Shown here piece by piece: positions 6,794-13,966 of a DNA stretch of 22,402 nucleotides. A program made the position numbers and the translations under genes. Location: contig NZ_CAMLDV010000046.1 of the NCBI RefSeq assembly GCF_946478835.1, positions 1 to 22,402 on the forward strand. The letters run 5' to 3'. Every line of letters starts with the position of its first letter. The first letter of the stretch is position 1. Below the pieces are notes generated by a model. That model was not told where the DNA came from and searched no databases. It saw only the letters and a list, made by a program, of their open reading frames with translations. Origin of the DNA: an uncultured Bdellovibrio sp. Lineage in GTDB: Bacteria > Bdellovibrionota > Bdellovibrionia > Bdellovibrionales > Bdellovibrionaceae.

Positions 6794-8155
6794 ATGTTAC
6801 CAATGCTTCAAAAGCACACATTGATTACGGCCGCTTTGTTAGCGACTTTGACGTTAAGTGCGTGCGGTAAGAAAAAAGATGTTATCTCAGCTCCACCAGA
6901 GAATGCTAAAAAAACAGGTGAAGCGAATACAAATGGTCAAATCGGTGGTGGTCTTCCTGATCCGAATAGACCTGATGATTCTAATCCACCACTCCCTGAA
7001 CCAATTCCTGAGCCTAGAAAACCAACGCCAGGTGGTTCGACTCAACAACCAAATCCACTGCCTCCTCCTCCAACAGCTCCGACGGCTCCAACTCAGCCAC
7101 CGAAGCCAACAACTCATCCAGTGGTAGACACTCGTCCAGCTCCGGCTCCGGGTTCTAATCAATTGCCTCCTGACTATCGCACGAATGATCCAGGCAATGC
7201 GACTCGTGATAATTTATCCAAGCGCATGACTGGTGGCGTGACGTCAGATGGTCTTGTTTATACTTCTTCTTCAACAGACGATCTTTTGAATTATTTAAGA
7301 GCACGTAACGAAAAAGTAGGTTACGAAACTCGTCGTGCAAATTTAGAAGCCGCTTCTTCTGTGTTGTCAGCGAAAATGACAGTCGATGGAATGTCGGGTG
7401 ATGCGATTGTTACTCTGAAAGTTCAAGAAGGTAACGACGTTAAAGTTTATAATGTTGCTGGTGCAAGTTCTAATGGTGGTTATGCATCTCCATTAAGATC
7501 TGTGCGCGCTGGTAACGGTGAGAAGTCGACAGGTTCTCGCGCTCTTGAAGGTACTTTGAAGTGCATGGATCTTGACGGTGGTTGTGAAACTACTTTCGTG
7601 AGACTTAAAATCGGAACATCTCCATCAAGTGCGATCATCAACGTGGTGTTCAGAAATTCTGCGGCTGATTTGTACTTCCAACTTCCAGGCGAATACTCTA
7701 GCAATCCAGAGTATCTTGGTTTGAGAGACATCATCCGTGCAACGATCCAAGGTTTGAATGTTCCTGAAAGAATCAAAACTGTTCGCATGAGTTCATTTGA
7801 AGTTGTGAACGGTCGTTCAGGTGTGGCTCTTTCTATGAAGACAGCAAACAACGAACTTCTTGCATTCGCAGGTCCATTGCTGGCTCCTGAAGCGGGTACG
7901 GGTGTGAACATCAATCTTTCTCGTATCGCGAAAGATCAAGAAGACACTTTGGATTTGATCTCTTTAGATAATACAAAATTGAACCTTGCGAACACGATCG
8001 GTGAAGCTCGCATGGTTGCAAACAACGGTTTGGGGCAAGTGCGTTTGGCTTTGAAAATGAGAAAACGCGGCTCTTATGCTCAAGACCAGTTCCTAGTGAC
8101 GTTCATGAGAAAAATTAAACCTCTCATCGACCTTACTGACGATAATTTGAAATAG
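6794..8155 (+). CDS. Lipoprotein with proline-rich linker, unknown domain
   Basis: The protein has 453 residues. The ATG at 6794 follows a GGAGG at 6783-6787 by six bases. The N-terminus is a lipoprotein signal with lipobox LSAC, putting the lipidated cysteine at residue 24. Residues 25-130 form a low-complexity linker rich in proline, threonine and alanine, consistent with a spacer that lifts a domain off the membrane or across the periplasm. The C-terminal 300 residues are predicted beta-rich and match no family I recognise. It stands alone between a sigma-54-like promoter and a strong terminator, so it is probably a regulated single-gene unit. Outer-membrane or surface location is inferred. 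Confidence 0.85.
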   Translation: MLPMLQKHTLITAALLATLTLSACGKKKDVISAPPENAKKTGEANTNGQIGGGLPDPNRPDDSNPPLPEPIPEPRKPTPGGSTQQPNPLPPPPTAPTAPTQPPKPTTHPVVDTRPAPAPGSNQLPPDYRTNDPGNATRDNLSKRMTGGVTSDGLVYTSSSTDDLLNYLRARNEKVGYETRRANLEAASSVLSAKMTVDGMSGDAIVTLKVQEGNDVKVYNVAGASSNGGYASPLRSVRAGNGEKSTGSRALEGTLKCMDLDGGCETTFVRLKIGTSPSSAIINVVFRNSAADLYFQLPGEYSSNPEYLGLRDIIRATIQGLNVPERIKTVRMSSFEVVNGRSGVALSMKTANNELLAFAGPLLAPEAGTGVNINLSRIAKDQEDTLDLISLDNTKLNLANTIGEARMVANNGLGQVRLALKMRKRGSYAQDQFLVTFMRKIKPLIDLTDDNLK

Positions 8156-8188
8156 TTCCCAATTTGTTCCATAGCGTTCCTATGTTTA

Positions 8189-8222
8189 GGGCCACAGACC
8201 TCCAAGCTGTGGCCCTTTTTCT
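8189..8222 (+). terminator. Strong intrinsic terminator of the lipoprotein gene
   Basis: GGGCCACAG (8189-8197) and CTGTGGCCC (8207-8215) form a 9-bp stem with a 9-base loop, followed by TTTTT at 8216-8220. The T tract is also the first five bases of the inverted-repeat element. Confidence 0.9.
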
Positions 8223-8334
8223 TTGTTTGTTAAATAACTTCCTCCAGGGGCACGGCCATCCATGGCCTCTGCTGCCTTGTGCTGTCCTTGCGGCAGAGGC
8301 CCCTTCCGGCAGTTATTTAACAAACAAAGAAAAA
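8216..8334. repeat. 119-bp structured element with 24-bp perfect terminal inverted repeats
   Basis: Bases 8216-8239 are the exact reverse complement of 8311-8334. The interior continues to fold: AGGGG (8246-8250) with CCCCT (8300-8304), and GGCCTCTGC (8264-8272) with GCAGAGGCC (8293-8301). A competing small hairpin is GGCCAT/ATGGCC (8254-8267). The AT-rich ends and GC-rich core differ from the flanks. It encodes no protein. It may be a MITE-like or palindromic intergenic repeat, or a structured RNA between the terminator and the next promoter. Confidence 0.7.
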
Positions 8335-8372
8335 GTGCACGTGTGAGTGGTGTCGAATTGTCCCAGAAACGG

Positions 8373-8389
8373 TTGGTACACGAGTTGCT
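8373..8389 (+). promoter_or_regulatory. Sigma-54-type (-24/-12) promoter for the secreted repeat protein
   Basis: TTGGTACACGAGTTGCT matches the RpoN consensus with one mismatch. GG (8375-8376) and GC (8387-8388) are ten bases apart. Both this site and the one at 6742 continue as TTGCTTAA. The expected start is near 8400, with the gene beginning at 8432. Confidence 0.6.
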
Positions 8390-8431
8390 TAAGGGAGAGG
8401 TGGGGAACTACCAAAACCTTTGGGGGACAGA

Positions 8432-9325
8432 ATGACTCTAAAAAACTCTTTATTAATCGCTTTTGCAGCCATCACTCTTACTTCAATTTCTGCGGGTGCT
8501 TACATTGTTCCAGGAGGACCTCGTCCTGCGGAACCAGCTCCTTATCCAGATGATGGTGGTTTTCAACCAGGCAATCCATTTCCAGGACAAGATGACTTCG
8601 GGAACGGTGGCATTGGTGGAATCGGAAACGGCGGATTCCAAAACGGTCGCCAAGAGCAAAAAATTATTTATCTAAATCGCAGAGTTTCCAACGAAACTTT
8701 GGCTCTTCGTCAATTGGCTGGTATCGGTGAAAATTATCGCGGTTACACAATTCAATCTGTGATCGTCGATGTTCGTCGCAGCGGTCCTCAAGCGGAAGTT
8801 TCTTTGCTTGCGGATGGTCGTGAAGAAGATACGGCTTATTCTCCACAAGGTGCTGTTCAACTTGTTCCTCGTTACAGAGCTGTGATCGGTGAAGACGTTC
8901 GTTCACTTCAATTGTCTGTTCGTGGAAATGCAGAGATCGCATCTATCACAATCAACTTGTTAGATAATGATCGCGTTGAGCGCCCAGGTCGTCCTGGCCG
9001 TGGCATCGATGTTCCGTTGTATGTGTCTCGTCGCATGTACGGAAATGATCGTTTGGATCTAACTCAATACATCGATATGTACCGCTACCGTGGTTACAGA
9101 ATTCAAGAGATCGTGATTGAGGCGACTCCGGTTTACAACACAGCTTTGATTGATCTAGTGATCAACGGTTTCAACCAAGGTCAAACTTTGCAAGTCGATC
9201 GTTACAACTCTCGTCAAACTGTGCGCCCACAAAATGCCGTGCTTGGCCAAGGAGCTGATAGCATCGTGCTTTACACTCGTGGTGATCTTGATGTCCGCCA
9301 AGTGACTTTGCGCCTATCTCGTTAA
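8432..9325 (+). CDS. Secreted protein with two tandem beta-rich repeats, unknown function
   Basis: The protein has 297 residues. The ATG at 8432 follows a GGGGGA stretch, and an upstream TTG at 8420 is less likely. Residues 1-23 form a Sec signal peptide ending in SAGA. A proline/glycine-rich linker covers residues 25-75. Two copies of a domain of about 100 residues follow (about 78-177 and 195-296). Matching landmarks are YLNRR/YVSRR, YRGYTIQSVIVD/YRGYRIQEIVIE, and IGEDVRSLQLSVRGNAEI against LGQGADSIVLYTRGDLDV. The alternating hydrophobic pattern suggests beta-sandwich or similar domains. It has its own sigma-54-like promoter and a strong terminator. Periplasmic, surface or exported location is inferred, and no enzyme motif is visible. 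Confidence 0.82.
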   Translation: MTLKNSLLIAFAAITLTSISAGAYIVPGGPRPAEPAPYPDDGGFQPGNPFPGQDDFGNGGIGGIGNGGFQNGRQEQKIIYLNRRVSNETLALRQLAGIGENYRGYTIQSVIVDVRRSGPQAEVSLLADGREEDTAYSPQGAVQLVPRYRAVIGEDVRSLQLSVRGNAEIASITINLLDNDRVERPGRPGRGIDVPLYVSRRMYGNDRLDLTQYIDMYRYRGYRIQEIVIEATPVYNTALIDLVINGFNQGQTLQVDRYNSRQTVRPQNAVLGQGADSIVLYTRGDLDVRQVTLRLSR

Positions 9326-9356
9326 TAAATAGAAGCTTTTTAAAACTCGACGACTG

Positions 9357-9386
9357 AAAAGGGACTCCACAAGAGTCCCTTTTTTT
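9357..9386 (+). terminator. Strong intrinsic terminator
   Basis: GGGACTC (9361-9367) and GAGTCCC (9373-9379) enclose CACAA, with AAAA before and seven T after. It ends the secreted repeat-protein transcript. Confidence 0.92.
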
Positions 9387-9485
9387 ATGCTTTGCAATAA
9401 CGTAAAGCCCTTTGTGCACAAATCAGCTTGTTTTGAAGATTTAAATCGGGTGAACTATTTGGGTGCAAAAGGAGATCTGATTTCT

Positions 9486-10628
9486 ATGCAAAACAGTCAT
9501 CTTGAGTTTAGCAAAGGCAAAGAAATTTCAATGGGTTCCGCGAATCCTCCAGTTCTTTCTGATTACATGAACTACCGTCAGTTCTTGGCGGATTTTTATC
9601 AGTTCAAACGTAAGTCTTCGAAAGGATCGTTGAGAGCTTATAACTATGCTGTGTTTTCAGCAGCGGCGAATATTAAATCTCCCAATTATCTAAAAATGAT
9701 TATCGAGGGAAAAAGAAATCTCTCGGAAGATATGATTGGCAAGTTCGGTAAAGCTTTGGGCTTTATGAAAGACCAAACTGACGAGTTCCGTTTGCTTGTG
9801 CAATTCACGCAAGCGACGGATCCGGCTGAACGTAACATGTATCTTAAAAAATTAAGCGAGCATCGTGTGGCTGGAAAATTAAAATCCGGCGAAATCGATC
9901 GCAAAACGTGGGAGAAAGTTCCTAACTGGGTTGCGTGGATCATTTACGCGATGGTGGATCAAGAGGGAGTTTCTTTCGACACAGCGGCGTTGAAGACTCT
10001 TCTTCGTGGTAAAGCTTCTGAAGATGAAATCGAAACGGCTTTGAATACGTTAATCACTTCTGGCGAACTTCGTCGTGATGAAGTGACGGGTGAGCTTAAA
10101 AAGAACAGAAGCTTGATTGAGTCTCCGGAAGAAATTCCTGTGGCGCTTGTTCGTAAGCTTCAATCTCAGTTGATGTACTTGGGTCTTGAGTCTTTGTATC
10201 AAGATCAACCGACTGATAGAGAATTCGGTACATTGACGATGTCTTTGACGAAAGCTGAGTTTGAAGAAATTAAATTCAAACTTCGTCAGATGAGAAAAGC
10301 TTTTCACAAAGACAACTCGATTGCGCGCATGAAGGAAAAAGGGGAGAGAGTTTATCAACTTAACATCCAACTTTTCCCTGTGACGAATGCAGTTGAAGGT
10401 GTTGAGAAGACAGTGATTAAGCCGGCTCTTGATTTGAAAGTTGAGACGGCGATTGTTGAAACTCCTGTGGCAGCTCCGGCTCCAGTTCCGCAAGCGCAAC
10501 CGGCTCCTGCTCCTGCTCCTGCACAGGCAGTGGCGACTGAGACTGCGAATGCATCAGCGAATAAAGATCGTTCGAATGTAAGTTCACTTGCAGCGACAGC
10601 GGCGTCTGCTGCTGATTTATTCCGTTAA
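9486..10628 (+). CDS. TIGR02147-family (DUF4423-like) protein with proline/alanine tail
   Basis: The protein has 380 residues. The core (about residues 24-300) shows the TIGR02147 pattern seen in Bdellovibrio and Fibrobacter: DYMNYRQFLADFYQFKR near the start, then a helix-turn-helix-like SPNYLKMIIEGKRNLSED, then EFRLLVQFTQA. The N-terminal part resembles a phage-repressor-type DNA-binding fold and the rest is helical. Members are thought to be regulators, but no mechanism is certain. Residues from about 320 are low complexity (PAPVPQAQPAPAPAPAQA). The start at 9486 follows AAAGGAG by about 12 bases, which is long. The ATG at 9531 is an alternative, and the open frame back to 9387 overlaps the preceding terminator. 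Confidence 0.8.
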   Translation: MQNSHLEFSKGKEISMGSANPPVLSDYMNYRQFLADFYQFKRKSSKGSLRAYNYAVFSAAANIKSPNYLKMIIEGKRNLSEDMIGKFGKALGFMKDQTDEFRLLVQFTQATDPAERNMYLKKLSEHRVAGKLKSGEIDRKTWEKVPNWVAWIIYAMVDQEGVSFDTAALKTLLRGKASEDEIETALNTLITSGELRRDEVTGELKKNRSLIESPEEIPVALVRKLQSQLMYLGLESLYQDQPTDREFGTLTMSLTKAEFEEIKFKLRQMRKAFHKDNSIARMKEKGERVYQLNIQLFPVTNAVEGVEKTVIKPALDLKVETAIVETPVAAPAPVPQAQPAPAPAPAQAVATETANASANKDRSNVSSLAATAASAADLFR

Positions 10629-10637
10629 TTCTTGTGA

Positions 10638-10665
10638 GCGGTTCTTTTTGCAGAACCGCTTTTTA
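10638..10665 (+). terminator. Intrinsic terminator after the TIGR02147-family gene
   Basis: AGCGGTTCT and AGAACCGCT form a 9-bp stem with a TTTTGC loop, followed by a T tract. It begins nine bases after the stop. Confidence 0.92.
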
Positions 10666-10686
10666 ATTTTTCAATTTTGATGAAAG

Positions 10687-10711
10687 AAGCAGCTTAATCG
10701 CTGCTTTTTTT
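10687..10711 (+). terminator. Second stacked intrinsic terminator
   Basis: AAGCAGC and GCTGCTT enclose TTAATC and are followed by a run of T to 10711. It lies 22 bp after the first terminator and acts as backup insulation. Confidence 0.85.
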
Positions 10712-10727
10712 GTATTTAAAAATGTGA

Positions 10728-10750
10728 GTCCGCTCGTCAGAAAAGCGGAC
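10728..10750. repeat. Third hairpin, without U tract
   Basis: GTCCGCT (10728-10734) and AGCGGAC (10744-10750) form a 7-bp stem with a 9-base loop. Without a T run it may be an mRNA or DNA structure rather than a terminator. Confidence 0.5.
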
Positions 10751-10884
10751 GCAGTCGACGCTTCTTTCGTTAAACTTAGATAATTTGCTTAAAGTTTGCG
10801 CTGGTTTTAAACGCGAAACACATTCATAAAAATTTAAGATTCTTAAATTTTAGTGTCATTATTGCCCCATTTTTTGTGCACAAG

Positions 10885-10893
10885 TGTGGATAA
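10885..10893 (-). promoter_or_regulatory. Perfect DnaA-box nonamer in the ssrA upstream region
   Basis: TGTGGATAA equals the consensus DnaA box on the opposite strand and is followed seven bases on by the related TGTGGAATA. The stretch 10751-11114 has no gene. Besides this box it holds CTAACG/CGTTAG arms at 10955-10960 and 10970-10975, and the expected but not clearly readable ssrA promoter (a TAAGAT at 11089-11094 could be its -10). Confidence 0.4.
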
Positions 10894-11114
10894 CTCTGTG
10901 GAATAGGCCTATAAATGGTGGATATCTCGACCTTTTGGCGTAAATTGTCTCGTGCTAACGTTAAGATCTCGTTAGGATGACACCACCTCTGCAAGACAAA
11001 AGTCCTGCGTCATTAAAAATTTAATCGTTGAATGTGAGGGTCAAAATCGGAAGGATAAACGATTTTCATTTTGCCGCTAATATTGTGGTAAGATGATTTG
11101 ATGTTTTCACACAT

Positions 11115-11460
11115 GGGGGCGTACTGGCTTCGACGTGGGTGCTGAAACATAAGGAGCATACCGGGGCGGATGAGGACCTCGTTAAAAACGTCCATTTTGT
11201 AATTGGCAACGATTACGCACTTGCAGCTTAATTAAGCAGCACGATCAACCTTGTGGTGGTTCCGCACTTGGATTGATCGTCATTTAGGGACCTCGGTGAG
11301 TTGGGTTTTCTCCAGCAGACTCGCTTAAATTTACTGGGGGAGTGTTCAGTCTGATTTTGTTAGTGGAAGCTGGCTGAACAAACTAAAACACTGACTAAGT
11401 ATGTAGCGCCTTATCGCGGATCACTTGCGGACGCGGGTTCAATTCCCGCCGCCTCCACCA
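11115..11460 (+). ncRNA. ssrA: Transfer-messenger RNA (tmRNA)
   Basis: This is a 346-nt one-piece tmRNA. The 5' end GGGGGCG (11115-11121) pairs with CGCCTCC near the 3' end (one G-U pair), followed by A and the encoded CCA at 11458-11460. The T arm GGGTTCAATTCCC is present. The tag frame reads GNDYALAA and stops at 11229-11231, with GGC at 11205 as likely resume codon. tmRNA frees stalled ribosomes and marks the incomplete proteins for proteolysis. The 3' end is also an integration target: its last 11 bp recur at island boundaries downstream, and a recombinase relic on the opposite strand reads into it. Confidence 0.96.
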
Positions 11461-11801
11461 TTCTGTTTCCTCCTCGATTTTCGACAACATGTCGAAGGGT
11501 TTTCTATAATCAAATTGGATATTTACCCATCCGTTTTGGGGTTCGATAAGAGAGCCTCGAGGAGTTTGCGCTTTTTCTCCAAATTTTCGGAGTTTTCGTA
11601 ATAGAACCATCCATTTGCGGTTGTTTCGATAAGAGTTGCTCCGAATTCGATGTACTCGTCATCTGCTGCTGTTAAGCCTCTAAGTTGAGTTTCAATTTCT
11701 TGTCTCTGAACTTGGAACTTCTGGAAAATTTCGTTGAACATGTCGGAAGGTAGCAGACCTTTAATCTTATCATCATAAACAGCGTCCGCCTTTAGTTGCC
11801 T
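11395..11801 (-). pseudogene. C-terminal relic of a large serine recombinase, frameshifted
   Basis: One minus frame, open from 11801 to a stop at 11523, carries the typical large-serine-recombinase C-terminal region: VYDDKIKGLLPSDMFNEIF, then EYIEFGATLIE and KKRKLLEALLSNPKTDG. Family members continue with a strand and a KPFDLL motif. That continuation (NIQFDYRKPFDMLSKIEE) is present in the next frame, entered near 11526, so one base has probably been lost or gained. The second frame then runs through the 3' end of ssrA (WWRRRELNPRP) to a stop at 11395. The catalytic and DNA-binding N-terminal domains are absent. This is probably the remnant of the integrase that targeted ssrA. It cannot be active. 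Confidence 0.72.
11450..11460 (+). mobile_element. Putative attL core at the 3' end of ssrA
   Basis: CGCCTCCACCA, the end of tmRNA, recurs exactly at 18836-18846 and with one change at 21971-21981. The position, repeated sequence and neighbouring recombinase relic fit an integration hotspot. The exact crossover cannot be fixed from sequence alone. Confidence 0.65.
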
Positions 11802-11872
11802 TCATCATTTCTCCTTTATTTACGTAAGACACCGCAACTCAATTTTAAAATAAACAAACAAATGTTCATACA

Positions 11873-11890
11873 AAAGTCGTGTACGACTTT
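11873..11890. promoter_or_regulatory. Palindrome upstream of the defence-like operon
   Basis: AAAGTCGT and ACGACTTT flank a GT, ending 53 bp before the first start codon of the operon at 11944. The symmetry and position suit an operator for a repressor, but no dedicated repressor gene is evident nearby. The gene-free part between 11802 and 11943 is otherwise AT-rich promoter-like sequence. Confidence 0.4.
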
Positions 11891-11943
11891 AAAATTATTG
11901 GCTTTGGATACCTTAGACTCAAAAATATCTATTGAGGTTGAAT

Positions 11944-12285
11944 ATGAGTAAAGAGAGAAGATCCGGGGTCACTGAAGAGCAAAAAGAAAAAATTTGGGAT
12001 GGTTGTGATAAGTTAGTTCAAGAACTGTCGACTTCAGTAGGGCTATCAAAGTTTCAAGTTGCCAAAGAAATTCATTATCGTATTCAAAGAGCCGACGAAT
12101 ATCGAATTAATCCATCTGAAAGGGAACGAAGTAGCAGCCTGAAGGCATGGGGAAATGCCTGTTGGAAATGCAAAAAGGAGTTCGATAACGACAGAGAATT
12201 TCATCATCTCCGTAGAGACATAGATGATCCCCATAATCCGTCAAATATGGTGCCTATATGCAAATCATGTCACGCAAAATGCTAA
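11944..12285 (+). CDS. Small HNH-type nuclease domain protein
   Basis: The protein has 113 residues. The ATG at 11944 follows a GAGG at 11934. The C-terminal third carries an HNH zinc-finger nuclease pattern: C73-x2-C76, the H87-H88 pair, N98 and N101, then C106-x2-C109 and H110. The N-terminal 65 residues are charged and helical and may bind DNA or a partner. Family proteins cut or nick DNA in phage, restriction and defence settings. It is the first gene of a close-packed cluster: 15 bases separate its stop from the next start. At this size it is a minimal HNH domain, and activity is plausible but not shown. Confidence 0.8.
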   Translation: MSKERRSGVTEEQKEKIWDGCDKLVQELSTSVGLSKFQVAKEIHYRIQRADEYRINPSERERSSSLKAWGNACWKCKKEFDNDREFHHLRRDIDDPHNPSNMVPICKSCHAKC

Positions 12286-12300
12286 CTAATAGGACGTAAA

Positions 12301-12741
12301 ATGGACAATATAAAGAGTTTTGAAACTTACATGTCAGCTTTAATATCTAGACTTGAATTTGGTTCCTTTGAACCAAAGAAAGATGACAATAACACAACTG
12401 CCCTTCGTTCATTATTGGATGCTGAAACCGTATTTTGGGAGAAGTTCAATTTTAGCCCAAGTTGGAACAAGAACTGGATTGGCATAACACCCAAAGATCC
12501 AATAAACGGAAATGGCGTAAGTATTGCATTTTTTGTTTCTCATCTAAAGATTAAGGCGGTGGTGTTCGATTTTATTGACGGCTCGCAATTTGACGGTAAG
12601 AAACACGAAGAAGAGATATCTTTAGCTGAAATATGGTTAGATCATAAAAAACTATGTGAATGGTTGACCAGTATTATAGGTCGTTCAATTAAATACAATT
12701 TGAATAGTGCGAGTCCATTTCCTGAGGACTTTAGAGCATGA
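12301..12741 (+). CDS. Unknown 146-residue protein coupled to the Shedu-like gene
   Basis: I recognise no family. The protein is soluble, has mixed alpha/beta character and no signal peptide or membrane segment. It is acidic in the middle (DGKKHEEEISLAEIW, about 99-113) and its last 30 residues include CEWLTSIIGRSIKYN. Its stop overlaps the start of the Shedu-like gene in an ATGA, so the two are translationally coupled and probably made in balanced amounts. The context suggests a partner, regulator or specificity subunit of the nuclease. It may also be linked to the HNH protein 15 bases upstream. Known Shedu systems are described as single-gene, so a dedicated partner would be notable. Confidence 0.75.
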   Translation: MDNIKSFETYMSALISRLEFGSFEPKKDDNNTTALRSLLDAETVFWEKFNFSPSWNKNWIGITPKDPINGNGVSIAFFVSHLKIKAVVFDFIDGSQFDGKKHEEEISLAEIWLDHKKLCEWLTSIIGRSIKYNLNSASPFPEDFRA

Positions 12742-13946
12742 GCAACAGGAAACCCACCTCTGCAATTGTGGAAATTCGAAATGCAAATGATGAGTTGGTG
12801 CAGGAAGTTGATGTTGCCAATAAAAAGATCATTTACCATATCTCCAAGAAATCCAAACAGAGCTTTTCAAGCAAAATTACCGTTCTGGGGTTTGTAAGGC
12901 TACCCGCAGGATTTTATTCGAGTGGATTTGGATTAACTAGTGCCGGAAACTACTTTCTGAGAGCTTGTGCTGCAGAACTGGGTGATAAGTTTGAACTTAC
13001 TATTACTCGAGACGGTGTAAGTGAAATTAGAGAAACTCGCGGCAAAAAGCATGTGTTTCTCAACCATGGTCAATATGCCTCGCTCCTTGCTGAGTTGCGG
13101 GTAATTAGCTTAGCAAAGAGTAAGGAGTCCCGCGAAATAACTCAGGCATACGTTGCCAGTTGGTATCCAGGCATATTTAAGTCAGACGTTGCTGTTACAA
13201 GTAGTTTTTCATACCGCGATGACCGAATTTCAAAGATTTTAAATTCAGAAGAAAATGTTATCGAGAAGCTATCTAAGAACGATATCACAAAAATTTTAGA
13301 AATTTATCCAAGCGTTGTTAAGAGAGTTTCAGGTGGCAAAGCTACTTCCAATATTGCAATTATTTCCGCGAGTAAAGCAGAGGCTGATAAGGTCGTATTA
13401 AGTCAACTAATTGCGGAATATGAGAGACGATTGGGGTTAACTCAGCAGAATGAAAATGATTGGCAGAAGTTTCTACAGCAGAATATTTTGCTATTCAATA
13501 CCTCATACGTAGCAGTTCTTGAAAAGAATAGCGTGTCCTTACAAGGAAAATATCCAGACTTCATGCTGGTGGATGTCTTTAATTACATAGATATTTTTGA
13601 GATAAAAAGGCCAAATACTAATTTACTTAAGCATGATGAAAGTAGGAATAACTACTATTGGGACACTGAAATTTCCAAAGCAATTGTACAGGTTGAAAAC
13701 TATATTAATTCTCTAGGCTCGAATGGGGCAACTTTTGAACGAGATTTAAAAAAATCAGCGGGGTTGGAAGTTGCTGTCGTTAAGCCACGAGGAGTAATTA
13801 TTGCTGGAACAAGATCCCAATTGAAGAATGCAAAAATGAAAGATGACTTTAGGCTTTTAAAAAATGCGCTCAAGAATATTGATTTGATTTTGTTCGACGA
13901 CTTTGTTGATCGATTGAAAAATCTTTCTAAACGTTTGGAAACTTAG
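12738..13946 (+). CDS. Shedu-like defence nuclease (SduA, DUF4263)
   Basis: The protein has 402 residues. The C-terminal half (about 225-400) shows the Shedu DUF4263 PD-(D/E)xK nuclease: ENDWQKFLQQNILLF (239-253), then KYPDFMLVD with D274, then IDIFEIKRP with E288 and K290, then a helix with IVQVENYI (Q318). A further strand, RGVIIAG, follows. Shedu proteins protect against phage by cleaving DNA; the N-terminal regions vary and are thought to sense infection. Here residues 1-215 form such a variable part, with no family recognised. It starts in a 4-base overlap with the preceding gene and is followed 20 bases later by the DUF3800 gene, so it belongs to a five-gene unit. Confidence 0.85.
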   Translation: MSNRKPTSAIVEIRNANDELVQEVDVANKKIIYHISKKSKQSFSSKITVLGFVRLPAGFYSSGFGLTSAGNYFLRACAAELGDKFELTITRDGVSEIRETRGKKHVFLNHGQYASLLAELRVISLAKSKESREITQAYVASWYPGIFKSDVAVTSSFSYRDDRISKILNSEENVIEKLSKNDITKILEIYPSVVKRVSGGKATSNIAIISASKAEADKVVLSQLIAEYERRLGLTQQNENDWQKFLQQNILLFNTSYVAVLEKNSVSLQGKYPDFMLVDVFNYIDIFEIKRPNTNLLKHDESRNNYYWDTEISKAIVQVENYINSLGSNGATFERDLKKSAGLEVAVVKPRGVIIAGTRSQLKNAKMKDDFRLLKNALKNIDLILFDDFVDRLKNLSKRLET

Positions 13947-13966
13947 TGCAGGGAAGCGGGTAAGCG

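Noticed and set aside
6858..7162. Arg/Trp/Leu-rich ORFs on both strands
   Set aside because: They are shadows of the proline-rich linker of the lipoprotein; the biased composition results from repeated CCA/CCT codons.
8164..8553. 60- and 68-aa ORFs across the inverted repeat
   Set aside because: They cross the terminator, the structured element and the promoter. They have no ribosome-binding site and are disrupted by the real gene at 8432.
11013..11195. 60-aa minus ORF overlapping the ssrA 5' end
   Set aside because: It is antisense to tmRNA with no coding evidence.
11395..11610. Minus ORF ending WWRRRELNPRP as a stand-alone gene
   Set aside because: The RRRELNPRP end is the well-known translation of a tmRNA or tRNA 3' end. 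Only its middle part is meaningful, as the frameshifted tail of the recombinase relic.
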